Source: Tritrichomonas musculus (lineage: Eukaryota > Parabasalia > Tritrichomonadida > Tritrichomonadidae). From it: a stretch of 64,000 nucleotides of DNA. Location of the stretch: assembly GCA_039105265.1 (NCBI GenBank), contig JAPFFF010000049.1, positions 761,001-825,000 on the forward strand, written 5' to 3'. Within the stretch, counting starts at the first letter, position 1, and every line of letters begins with the position of its first letter. Positions 40,464 through 48,878 of this stretch are shown here, piece by piece. The notes under the pieces were generated by a model that made no database searches, was not told where the DNA came from, and saw only the letters and a list, made by a program, of their open reading frames with translations. Position numbers and translations under genes: made by a program.

Positions 40464-40736
40464 TATCTAAGGAATTGCAAAGATAATTCAAATTTTTATC
40501 TAAGGAATTGCAAAGATAAAATTTTTTCTGAATTATTTTTCAAATCTCATTGAAAAATTGAATAGACAGAGATAATTTCAATACTTCATCTTTGTAATTG
40601 CAAAGATCAATTTCAATAAACCTTTGTAATTGCAAAGATGAAGATATTGAATATTAATAGAAAAATTGATCTTTGAAATTGCAAAGATGAAGTATTGAAT
40701 ATTAATAGAAAAATTGATCTTTGTAATTGCAAAGAT
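40464..40736. repeat. Array of six near-palindromes
   Basis: Six copies of a 20-base near-palindrome ATCTTTGTAATTGCAAAGAT (arms ATCTTTG/CAAAGAT, 6-base centre) at about 40464-40485, 40498-40518, 40588-40607, 40621-40639, 40668-40688 and 40717-40736. Some copies are separated by AATATTAATAGAAAAATTGA spacers repeated in tandem. The cluster lies between the bZIP-like gene and the downstream end of the gene at 40578-41270, which reads through part of it. Confidence 0.7.
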
Positions 40737-41270
40737 AAAAATAAAAACATAAGTAATTGTATTGTTTATTGATAAATAATATAATTTAGTATACAATAAA
40801 GTTCTTCTTCTTTTATATAATATTTGCTTTTTTCTAAATAATATATTGACCTCTCTTATTCTACCAAAACCGATATTTGTATAATTTTTTCTAAAGAAAT
40901 TATTATATATTGTTCGCAATTCTTTGATTAAATAATTGTCTTTCTGTAAACTTGAATAGAATTTTAAAAATTGAGGATCGATATATAAATTCTTTGGAAT
41001 TGGTGTTTTTATAATTAGTGTAAACTTTTCTGGCTCTCCATCGGGTGTCGATACATGCATCCTACGTTGTATTTGATTAGCTAAAGCTTTGATTCTTGTT
41101 CCTTCAATATTTCTTTCTTTTATATATTTTTCGTCTCTTTTTTTAATATCTGGATGAATCGCGTCAATTTGTTTTTTTTCGTCTTCGTTTAAATAAGAAT
41201 AAATCGGATTTTCGAAATACTCGATTTGCTCGGTTTCATCCCAATTGTCGATCTCGAAAAACTCGGACAT
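40578..41270 (-). CDS. Hypothetical protein, ~230 aa (element C)
   Basis: ATG at 41270 (MSEFFEIDNWDETEQIEYFE) preceded by CTTTTTTAATG, so that start is preferred over the longer open frame reaching 41453. N-terminal acidic block, a helical block (KYIKERNIEGTRIKALANQI), then beta/helix (EKFTLIIKTPIPKNLYIDPQ) and an Arg-rich segment (RIREVNILFRKKQILYKRRR). The last ~50 residues are read from the palindrome array (INFSINIQYFIF repeats) and are probably not functional. No family recognised. Confidence 0.5.
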   Translation of the reverse strand: MSEFFEIDNWDETEQIEYFENPIYSYLNEDEKKQIDAIHPDIKKRDEKYIKERNIEGTRIKALANQIQRRMHVSTPDGEPEKFTLIIKTPIPKNLYIDPQFLKFYSSLQKDNYLIKELRTIYNNFFRKNYTNIGFGRIREVNILFRKKQILYKRRRTLLYTKLYYLSINNTITYVFIFIFAITKINFSINIQYFIFAISKINFSINIQYLHLCNYKGLLKLIFAITKMKY

Positions 41271-41672
41271 TAAAAAAGTATGAAACTTTTTCAAAAGAAT
41301 TTTAAAATTTTTTAATTTTTCAAATTCTATAGGAAAAACATTTTTTAGAATAAAAATAACTATTTTATAAATATGTATATTTAATGTAGATATTAAATAA
41401 TAGTTTAGATTTAAAAAATAAAATACTTTGGAATAAAATTTACATTCTCTCAATTTATTGAAATATTTTTAATAATTTGTTTTTTAATAATAATCATAAA
41501 AATAATATATATATTTAATATAGATAATAAATAATTAATCGTTAGATTAAAACTAATTATTTATTATAAAAAATGATCGTATTTCAATTTTGTGAGAAAC
41601 GATAATTGAGAGAATAAATTTTTTCCTTCTGAATTATTCTTAAAAACCGCCATTGCTGACCATTTTTTTTTA
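41271..41672. other. AT-rich spacer
   Basis: About 400 bases between two divergent genes, very AT-rich. No gene, RNA or palindrome beyond the T-rich leaders at either side is supported. Presumed divergent promoter region. Confidence 0.4.
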
Positions 41673-42950
41673 ATGTTCTTCAACAACAACAACAACAACA
41701 ATCTAAACTCAAAACAAAGACGAAACATCAAACGTCAAATCCAAAGAATGCCAATGCTTAATGACATGCAAATGACAAATCAGAATCAATTACTGCAACT
41801 CTTGCTGAACAAGCAAGACTCGAATCAATTACTGCAACTCTTGCTGAACAAGCAAGACTCGAATCAATTACTGCAACTCTTGCTGAACAAGCAAGACTCG
41901 AATCAATTAGCACTCTTGCTGAACAAGCAAGACTCGAATCAATTGTTGCAACTCTTGCTGAATAAGCAAGACCAGAATCTGTCGCAAAACTTGCTGAATA
42001 AGCAAGACTCGAATCAATTGTTGCAACTCTTGCTGAATAAGCAAGACCAGAATCTGTCGCAAAACTTGCTGAATAAGCAAGACTCGAATCAATTGTTGCA
42101 ACTCTTGCTGAATAAGCAAGACCAGAATCTGTCGCAAAACTTGCTGAATAAGCAAGACCAGAATCTGTCGCAAAACTTGCTGAATAAGCAAGACTCGAAT
42201 CAATTACTGCAAAACTTGCTGAATAAGCAACAAGAGGAGGAAGAAGAACCTCATTTGCAAATAGAACCTGGCCATGTCATAAATTTTTTGCCAGCTGAAC
42301 CAGAGGAAGAGACAAAAAGCTGGGAAAGATTAATGGACATAATTCTCCAATCCGATCAGCAGCCAAATCCACTCACAAAGTTGGATTGGAGAATTCGTCA
42401 AATAATGACCAAATATGTGGACAAAAAGCTGGAAAAGCAAAAAGCAGATTATGAGACCAAGCTCAAGAACCTGGAGGAACAAATTACAAAACTAAAGATA
42501 CCACCACCACCTCCACCTCCACCTCCACCAGCACCAGCACCGGAAATAGATTATGCATCTGTTTCAAAAAGAGTATGCAAAGATCAGGCTTTCTTAGATG
42601 AATTAGTGAGAGTGGTAAACAATGCCTGGGATAATAGAGAAAAGGTTGATCCAGCTGGAATTGCTAAAACTCTAGAAAGAAAGATCAGTAGATCAGAAGA
42701 AGCAAGACGTTTAATATTCGTCCATGAAGATTTCAAAAATAAATACAGCAAAGATTATAATACATCCAAGCTCCAACAAGATCTTTATAATGACTTTACT
42801 TCCTCAATAAAAAAGCTCGTTAATGATCCTCGAGATTACCAATATTTACTATCACTTCAGGATAATGCTCCAGATGTGAATACTAAAAACTTACCCACAA
42901 TTACAGCATGGTGGGTTGAACATTATTTAAAGACACTTTTAATAGCATAA
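41673..42950 (+). CDS. Gln/Leu-repeat and coiled-coil protein, 425 aa
   Basis: An Asn-rich start (FFNNNNNNNLNSKQRRN), then about 13 copies of 12-13 residue units (NQLLQLLLNKQDS / NLSQNLLNKQDQ), an acidic EEEEEP joint, a coiled coil, a run of ten Pro, and a conserved helical domain ending WWVEHYLKTLLIA. The repeat is coded by near-identical 36-39 bp units at 41790-42230. The conserved domain contains SRSEEARRLIFVHEDFKNKY. No family recognised; the repeats may act as an oligomerisation rod. TTTTTTTTTAATG marks the start. The partial copy at 3984-4732 carries eight Pro instead of ten. Confidence 0.6.
   Translation: MFFNNNNNNNLNSKQRRNIKRQIQRMPMLNDMQMTNQNQLLQLLLNKQDSNQLLQLLLNKQDSNQLLQLLLNKQDSNQLALLLNKQDSNQLLQLLLNKQDQNLSQNLLNKQDSNQLLQLLLNKQDQNLSQNLLNKQDSNQLLQLLLNKQDQNLSQNLLNKQDQNLSQNLLNKQDSNQLLQNLLNKQQEEEEEPHLQIEPGHVINFLPAEPEEETKSWERLMDIILQSDQQPNPLTKLDWRIRQIMTKYVDKKLEKQKADYETKLKNLEEQITKLKIPPPPPPPPPPAPAPEIDYASVSKRVCKDQAFLDELVRVVNNAWDNREKVDPAGIAKTLERKISRSEEARRLIFVHEDFKNKYSKDYNTSKLQQDLYNDFTSSIKKLVNDPRDYQYLLSLQDNAPDVNTKNLPTITAWWVEHYLKTLLIA
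41788..42230 (+). repeat. 39-bp coding minisatellite
   Basis: Tandem units of 36-39 bases (AATCAATTACTGCAACTCTT, then GCTGAACAAGCAAGACTCG) in two main variants, alternating in the second half. The array keeps the frame of the gene at 41673. Homogeneous units show recent expansion. Confidence 0.8.
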
Positions 42951-43071
42951 GGTCATTAATAAACAATTCTTCTCTTATTTTTCTTTTATTTTTTCTTTTT
43001 ATTTTTAATTCTTTTATTTTTATATTTCTACAGTTTTTAGGTTAATAAAGGTCAATTTAATCACACTTAAA

Positions 43072-46000
43072 ATGGACTTCAACAAACTTTCAAGAGAAGA
43101 ATTGATAAAACTTGTTCAAACACAGCAAAATCAAATACAAAGATTACAAAGAAGTGGCTTGTCTGGAAAAAAGATGAAAACCAATATATCAAATGTAGAT
43201 AATGACATAATGAACTTGTCTATAGACTTTTATGAAGAATCAAAGACACAAGCAAGACAAGCATACGAAAAAAGAGTACAAGAAGTGGATGATCAAGAGT
43301 TATTTCAAAGAGAACTCAAAAGACTCATGTTTATGGCTGCAAAAGAGTTCTCCTTTGACGTCGATATTGGAGACAGTGAGTGCAAGAGACTCGCATTTAC
43401 AGAGATGCTTCGACACTGCTATAAGATTCGAAATAAATCAAAAGTTGTCGTCAAAGCATACACACTTGATGGACACGCAAAATGGTTCACTCTCAGCGAC
43501 AAACATGACATAGAGAGCACAATAGGTCACATATCAGGCGAATTAGACTTGTCAGAAGAGAAATCAGATACAAACCCAACTGTCAATTTTGAATTCATTC
43601 CAGTCAAATATGATGTACTTTTTCTGAGAAAACAACTAGACGATAAAGGAATTAAGTTCGATGTTATTAAAGAAGATGAAGATGACCATGCTTTATATCA
43701 TGAAGAAGTCGAAATCGATCCAGATTATAGATCAACACCAGAAGGCTCATTCTTTCCTTTTATTAATTTATCTAATTTAGATCTCAGTGAATTCCAAATA
43801 TTCTCAAAGATAGATAAGAAAAATTATAAAGACAATTGTTTTGTCTATGCTTTGATTCAGTCAGGAGTGTTCAATGATGAAGAAATAAATCACTTGCGAT
43901 ATTATGTTCAAACAAAATCGATGCCAAATAACAAAATCAAAGAGATATCAGAAAAATTCAAATGCAGTTTTGTCGTGAAAAGAATCGACGAAAGGTTTGA
44001 TATTAAGCATCAAATGCAGATCAAAATAGACACCAGAAAGAAAGGTTATGATCGAACAGTAGAGTTGCTTCTTTATAAAGATCACTACATGATATATAGG
44101 CCAATCAAATGCACCATCTATTATCTTGAACACGCAAAAGAAATAGACGAAAAGTTCAAAGATGATAAAAACCGCTTCATGATCAAAGGCTTCAAAGGCG
44201 AAAAGATTTTTTATTCAGAAAATGGCACTCTTCCAATGATGATATTCAGAAAAATGTTTGAGCTCAATATGTTCAGAGAGATAAGAAGCTGCGAATTATC
44301 CATATTGAATACAACCGAATACGATGGATTGAATGATTACATTGATCTTGATTATAATGAAGAATTATGCACAAAAATAATAGACTCGAATAAAGATAAG
44401 AAGAAAGAGAAAGATTGGTCTAGAGTATATTATTCAGATTTTGAAACAGACACTACTGTATCTCCTCATCGTCCTTATTTGAATTGCACAGTGTATCGTG
44501 AAGGCCAAAATATTCACAAAATAAGCTTTGAAGGTGAAAACATTGATCGTCAGTTTCTCAATTATCTATACAATAATTCACTAACTTATTTTCACAATTT
44601 AAAGTACGATGGTTGCTTTTTCATCAATACTCCTGGATGGAAAACACAAATAACTGAAAGAACAGGCACAGTTTTGCAAGTCATTATGCTCAAGTATGCT
44701 TCAAATGGTAAATTAGTGAAAAAGCTTACGTTTCGCAATTCCTATTCAATTATTCCATCGGCTCTCAGGAATTTTGCATCTATGTTTAATTTAGATGTGC
44801 ATAAAGAGGTTATGGCATACAAAATATACACTGAAGAAAACATTCAAAAAGCTGTTCTGCCAATCAATGAATTCTATGAGCAGTATAGAAAAGAGAACGA
44901 TGGCAAAGATGAAAGCAAACAAATCCTAGAAAATGCCAAAATAAGTGAAGCATACAATGAAAAAAATGATTCAATTAATATTATGAAATATGCCAAGTTC
45001 TATTGTTTTAAGGATTGTATCGTTCTTATGAAAGGGCTTGAAAAATTTGATAAAGATTTGAAAGAAGTATTCAAACAAACAGGTACAGAAATGTTAGGCG
45101 TTAATAACTTTATTTCAATCTCATCTATCGGTTATCATTTCGCCAATAAATATGGATGCTTTGACGGTTGTTATCAATTAAGTGGCAAACCGCAAAACTT
45201 TATTCAAAGATGTGTAAGCGGAGGAAGAACAATGACAGCATCAAATCAAAAGCAATATATAGAAGGAAGAATACAAGATTTTGATGCAGTTAGCCTTTAT
45301 CCTTCAGCTATGTATGTAATGGATGGTGTTGCTAAAGGAAAACCGAAAATTTTGCCTCAAAATATAGACCATGATCAATTGATGAAATATGACACTTTTT
45401 TTATTGAAATCAATATTAATGAAATCAAGTGCAAATCCGATAAGCCATATAAATTCGGGCAAGTCTTTAGACGAAATGATAAGGGCTCAAAAATATTTGA
45501 CAATGACCCTGTTAGCAATTTTTATATTGACAAGATTGCACTAATGGATTTAATAGAGTTCTATGATATCAAATACGAAATCATTCGTGGTTACTATTTT
45601 GATGAAGGATTTAATAAGAAGATAAATGAGTTCATTCTTGGATTATTTAATTTAAGACTCAAATATAAGAAAGAGAAGAATCCACTGCAGTCAACGATCA
45701 AATTGCTATTGAATTCAATCTATGGCAAATCAATATTGAAAGCGATGAAAACCGAAACAAAAAGTGTACCCAGAGATGAGCTAATGAAATACATTTGGCG
45801 CAATTATAACTTTATCACAGAAATCTATGATGAACCGACAATTGATAGATGCTATGTGAAAAAGTTGAAGCCGATCAATGATCATTTCAATCTCCCACAA
45901 TTTGGTGCTAGCGTTCTTTCATGGTCAAAACATTTGATGAATCGTGTTATGGCTAGTGCAGAACAAAATGGGATTGAAATATTCTATCAAGATACCGATA

Positions 46001-46422
46001 GCATGCACCTATATGAAGATGATGTGAAAAAAGTGGCAGAGATCTTTAAGGAGAAATATAATGCTGAATTAATAGGTGAAAACATGTGTCAATTTCATAA
46101 TGATTTTGACGGTTTTGAGGGTGCAGTAGGCCAAATACATTCACGAAAACTGATCGCATTAGGCAAGAAAAGTTATTTAGATATCTTAGTCGATGAAGAA
46201 GGAAAAGAAGGATATCATATAAGACTCAAGGGCATTCCTCATCAAGTGATCATTAATAAATGTAAACGAATGGGCATCACAATTGAAGAACTCTATGAAA
46301 AATTGTATGCTGGGGCCAAAATGGAGTTCAATTTATTAGATGGCACAAATGCATTCAGAAAAACTCAAACTTTTCAGCAGACTAATCTCAAAAAGTTTAG
46401 CAGGACCCTTAAATTCATTTAG
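43072..46422 (+). CDS. Protein-primed type DNA polymerase B (element C)
   Basis: 1116 residues, the normal size for Polinton polymerases. N-terminal short coiled coil, then an OTU-like segment KDNCFVYALIQSG (about 254) with a later DHYMIY (about 338), ExoI YSDFETDT (about 455), ExoII YFHNLKYDG (about 507), ExoIII YCFKDC (about 645), motif A FDAVSLYPSAM (about 737), motif B LNSIYGKS (about 881) and motif C YQDTDSMHLY (about 974). It copies the element from its ends with a protein primer. It is unlike the much larger enzyme of A and B, lacking the primase-like tail and HNH-like module. TAAAATGG precedes the start; the gene ends convergent with 46415-47152, overlapping slightly. Confidence 0.9.
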   Translation: MDFNKLSREELIKLVQTQQNQIQRLQRSGLSGKKMKTNISNVDNDIMNLSIDFYEESKTQARQAYEKRVQEVDDQELFQRELKRLMFMAAKEFSFDVDIGDSECKRLAFTEMLRHCYKIRNKSKVVVKAYTLDGHAKWFTLSDKHDIESTIGHISGELDLSEEKSDTNPTVNFEFIPVKYDVLFLRKQLDDKGIKFDVIKEDEDDHALYHEEVEIDPDYRSTPEGSFFPFINLSNLDLSEFQIFSKIDKKNYKDNCFVYALIQSGVFNDEEINHLRYYVQTKSMPNNKIKEISEKFKCSFVVKRIDERFDIKHQMQIKIDTRKKGYDRTVELLLYKDHYMIYRPIKCTIYYLEHAKEIDEKFKDDKNRFMIKGFKGEKIFYSENGTLPMMIFRKMFELNMFREIRSCELSILNTTEYDGLNDYIDLDYNEELCTKIIDSNKDKKKEKDWSRVYYSDFETDTTVSPHRPYLNCTVYREGQNIHKISFEGENIDRQFLNYLYNNSLTYFHNLKYDGCFFINTPGWKTQITERTGTVLQVIMLKYASNGKLVKKLTFRNSYSIIPSALRNFASMFNLDVHKEVMAYKIYTEENIQKAVLPINEFYEQYRKENDGKDESKQILENAKISEAYNEKNDSINIMKYAKFYCFKDCIVLMKGLEKFDKDLKEVFKQTGTEMLGVNNFISISSIGYHFANKYGCFDGCYQLSGKPQNFIQRCVSGGRTMTASNQKQYIEGRIQDFDAVSLYPSAMYVMDGVAKGKPKILPQNIDHDQLMKYDTFFIEININEIKCKSDKPYKFGQVFRRNDKGSKIFDNDPVSNFYIDKIALMDLIEFYDIKYEIIRGYYFDEGFNKKINEFILGLFNLRLKYKKEKNPLQSTIKLLLNSIYGKSILKAMKTETKSVPRDELMKYIWRNYNFITEIYDEPTIDRCYVKKLKPINDHFNLPQFGASVLSWSKHLMNRVMASAEQNGIEIFYQDTDSMHLYEDDVKKVAEIFKEKYNAELIGENMCQFHNDFDGFEGAVGQIHSRKLIALGKKSYLDILVDEEGKEGYHIRLKGIPHQVIINKCKRMGITIEELYEKLYAGAKMEFNLLDGTNAFRKTQTFQQTNLKKFSRTLKFI

Positions 46423-47152
46423 TTAACACATCCTTAACGTCTGCATCTTTAGCTGGCTTTACTTTAATTGAAACAAACAAAGGACTTTTTAAAGCGATAG
46501 GCTGAAATTGGAAATCGACTAAACTTAATTCTAAATATTTTAAACTATCTGTGTTTGTTTTTATTTTTATTGGTTTTCCTTCTTTCTCAAAGTCATAAAT
46601 CAGTGGCTTGCCGTCTATAGCCATTGTGTTTATATTTCCTATAACTGAAGGAGTATACTCTTGATCTCCAATAGCTGAATACATCGGATTACCTTGTAAA
46701 GAGACCAAATAAAGTTTTGTATGAGTTATGATCGGCAAATCTGGCACAATAAAGGGTTCTTTAGGATCAATTGTCAAAGGCAACGGAGTGTTATATAATC
46801 CAGTCAATAATGCTGCTCTGTGAGATATTGATGTAATTGTTGTTTTCAAACTTGCTGTTATCTTAAATGTTCGTTTATTTTTATCATATTCCCATGCTAA
46901 TTCACTTTTCTGACTAAAAATTTGTTCAAGTTGTTTGATAGAATAATGATAGGACTCAGAAAATTCAATTGTATGAACGGTTTTGCCAACTTGATATTTC
47001 ATATAATCATCTTTTGTGCTTAATAATATGTTTGAATTAGTGTTTATAGAAGACACATAATATTTTACATAGCTGCATTTCCAAGGTATATTCATCGTCA
47101 AAGAAACAGTATGATATTTTTGTGAGTCACGGCTTTGCATAGAAATTAACAT
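46415..47152 (-). CDS. Penton-like minor capsid protein, 245 aa
   Basis: 245 residues, the usual length of Polinton minor capsid (penton) proteins, which are single jelly-rolls. Beta-rich throughout: SQKYHTVSLTMNIPWKCSYV, TVHTIEFSESYHYSIKQLEQ, AALLTGLYNTPLPL, and the end YLELSLVDFQFQPIALKSPL. The segment IEFSESYHYSIKQLEQIF followed later by AALLTGLYN resembles the 'Y-x-x-x-x-L' helix plus LLG pattern of this family. It is divergent from 47169 with only 16 bases between. Fold inferred; moderate confidence. Confidence 0.5.
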   Translation of the reverse strand: MLISMQSRDSQKYHTVSLTMNIPWKCSYVKYYVSSINTNSNILLSTKDDYMKYQVGKTVHTIEFSESYHYSIKQLEQIFSQKSELAWEYDKNKRTFKITASLKTTITSISHRAALLTGLYNTPLPLTIDPKEPFIVPDLPIITHTKLYLVSLQGNPMYSAIGDQEYTPSVIGNINTMAIDGKPLIYDFEKEGKPIKIKTNTDSLKYLELSLVDFQFQPIALKSPLFVSIKVKPAKDADVKDVLTK

Positions 47153-47168
47153 TTATTTATTATTAAAT
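47153..47168. promoter_or_regulatory. 16-bp divergent promoter
   Basis: Only 16 bases of A/T (TTTATTTATTATTAAAT-like) separate the two start codons of the penton-like and fibre-like genes. Both must be driven from this short AT-rich block or from within the opposite gene. Confidence 0.4.
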
Positions 47169-48491
47169 ATGTCGATTGGTTTATACTCAATTCAATCAAG
47201 TGAGGCTGAGACATTAAAATCAAATGGAATAGAAATCAAAGTCGGAGAAGATGAGAATGGAAATAAAATTGTTCAAATAGAAGATGAAGATGGTTCTTCA
47301 GTTTTCTTCAATAACATTTATAATAAAACAGAGATAGATGCTTATATAACCGCAGGTGCAGGTATAAAACCAGGAGATATAAAAAACTTATATAAGGTCA
47401 ATATTTATCCAACAGGACAAATCAAGGTGAATGGCAAATTGACCAATGCTTTCACCTTAGAACAGCTTTATAAATGTTTGAATGATAATTCAGATGCTAT
47501 TCAAAACTCTCTAAATCAATTGAAAATAGACGCAACTTTTGATGTAAACCGTGAAATTTCAGACTTAACATTGAAAGGATTAGATTTTGATCTAAAGAAT
47601 AAATATTATATCTCAACAGAAAACAATTCAATAAAGACATATAATCAATTAATAAGAGTACTCAATCAGTTTATTAAACATTCAAGGGCTATGACGGTTA
47701 TCAGTCCAGATAATAAACTATTGAAAATGCTCCCCCTTAAAAAAGAGGATGGTGCTCAACTTTTGGATTATTGGGAGGATAAACGATGCTATTATGAAAA
47801 AGAAAAAGTAGCCACAATTAATGAGATTATTGAATCATTGAATATCACTCTTGAAAATTTATATAATTGGATGAAAACATTCAATAATTTGAAAGATTTC
47901 GGTTTTGACAGTTCATCAAATATTAAACCAGATGGAAAAGCAAAAGTGATAACGTATGAAGAAACCGAAAAAGAATCAGAACCATGGTATGGATCATTTT
48001 TGACCAAAAATAGAATGAAACCCAAAGAAGAACCTATCACAAATTTTGACCAAATGGTCAATGCAATCAATACAAACACAGAAACAATATCTCAAATGCA
48101 TGAAGATATTATGGAAGGCTTAAATAATCAAGAAGTGACAGTATATAATGAAGCCAAAGATGAAATAGAGACAAAAACTTTAAAAACAAAAACAGTGAAC
48201 GATAAAGGTGAAATCGAATATGATAATATAGCCAATGTTTTTGAAAAATTGAAGAAGGCCGATAAACAGAATCAGAATTTTTTCCGTCATATCATGGAGA
48301 ATTTTAATAAAACTGCTTTGAAAAATATATATAATAATTTTAAACAGACTGTGTTTGGTAAAGATGGAGAAACATATCAGAAGACATATATAGCACATTT
48401 TGATGATGATGTTGCTGGTGATAAACATTTTGCCGTTGTCGAAAATTTTGTCGACTTTTTGAAACAATACTTTTCAAATGAAAAAAAATAA
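47169..48491 (+). CDS. Fibre-like protein with coiled coils, 440 aa
   Basis: N-terminal beta head (MSIGLYSIQSSEAETLKSNG, then KVGEDENGNKIVQIEDEDGS), a linker, then long helical/coiled-coil segments (EKVATINEIIESLNITLENL) and a final helical block. Comparable in layout to the gene at 13920-15031 in element A. A fibre or spike role is inferred from the place next to the penton-like gene. Open throughout; last gene recognised in element C. Confidence 0.5.
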   Translation: MSIGLYSIQSSEAETLKSNGIEIKVGEDENGNKIVQIEDEDGSSVFFNNIYNKTEIDAYITAGAGIKPGDIKNLYKVNIYPTGQIKVNGKLTNAFTLEQLYKCLNDNSDAIQNSLNQLKIDATFDVNREISDLTLKGLDFDLKNKYYISTENNSIKTYNQLIRVLNQFIKHSRAMTVISPDNKLLKMLPLKKEDGAQLLDYWEDKRCYYEKEKVATINEIIESLNITLENLYNWMKTFNNLKDFGFDSSSNIKPDGKAKVITYEETEKESEPWYGSFLTKNRMKPKEEPITNFDQMVNAINTNTETISQMHEDIMEGLNNQEVTVYNEAKDEIETKTLKTKTVNDKGEIEYDNIANVFEKLKKADKQNQNFFRHIMENFNKTALKNIYNNFKQTVFGKDGETYQKTYIAHFDDDVAGDKHFAVVENFVDFLKQYFSNEKK

Positions 48492-48515
48492 TTGTTAATT
48501 GATTTAATAAATTAT

Positions 48516-48735
48516 ACCTAATCTCCGACGAAGGATTAACATAAATTCTTTTGAAACATTTGTTAATGGTAACACAGATGTTCAAACATTTAAAGAACAT
48601 TCATTTTACAATTATTCAATTGAACGAATTAACAAATCAAATCAAGAAATGATTTTGAAACTTCGTGAGAAATATGAAATACCTGAACCACAAATATTTA
48701 AAGGAAACCATCAAGATATTGTTCTTGACGAATAA
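48516..48735 (+). pseudogene. 3' end of an unknown gene
   Basis: About 70 codons open to a stop at 48733, without a start codon: INSFETFVNGNTDVQTFKEH ... EMILKLREKYEIPEPQIF ... VLDE. It appears to be the C-terminal end of a polar, helical protein whose start is not present. It lies just past the last gene of element C, so it may mark the right boundary of that element. Family unknown. Confidence 0.35.
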
Positions 48736-48787
48736 ATTGAATATTTTTTTTGTCTATTTAACAGTGTTTTATATTGGTGTTTATTAT

Positions 48788-48841
48788 CCTAGCGGAAGGT
48801 GCAGCGTGCCTGACGCACCTAAGTGTGGAATGTCCTAGCGG
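48788..48841. repeat. GC-rich island flanked by CCTAGCGG repeats
   Basis: CCTAGCGG occurs at 48788-48795 and 48834-48841. Between them AGGTGC (48797-48802) pairs with GCACCT (48815-48820). It lies downstream of the ATPase stop at 48879. Confidence 0.6.
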
Positions 48842-48878
48842 GCGTAGAAGAGTATATTAAAAAAATATTTTTTTGTAC

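Larger units (their letters stand above)
29736..48491. mobile_element. Polinton 'C' (distinct lineage), core region
   Basis: A continuous, compact set of protease, integrase, ATPase, major capsid, penton-like, SF3 helicase and polymerase B genes, typical of the Polinton/Maverick or virophage-like group. Terminal inverted repeats were searched for by eye around 26.4-30 kb and 48.4-48.8 kb but not found, so the ends are uncertain; the left limit may lie as far out as 26430. Most genes are open throughout, so it looks whole in its core and young. Confidence 0.8.

Noticed and set aside
41907-42203. Minus-strand frame of repeated IRVLLIQQ
   Set aside because: Mirror of the 39-bp coding minisatellite of the plus-strand gene.
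2920-44014. The 1.8-kb inverted pair as terminal repeats of one 41-kb element
   Set aside because: The arms contain incomplete internal gene pieces of element C, and at least one separate element with its own ends lies between; a duplicated fragment explains them better.
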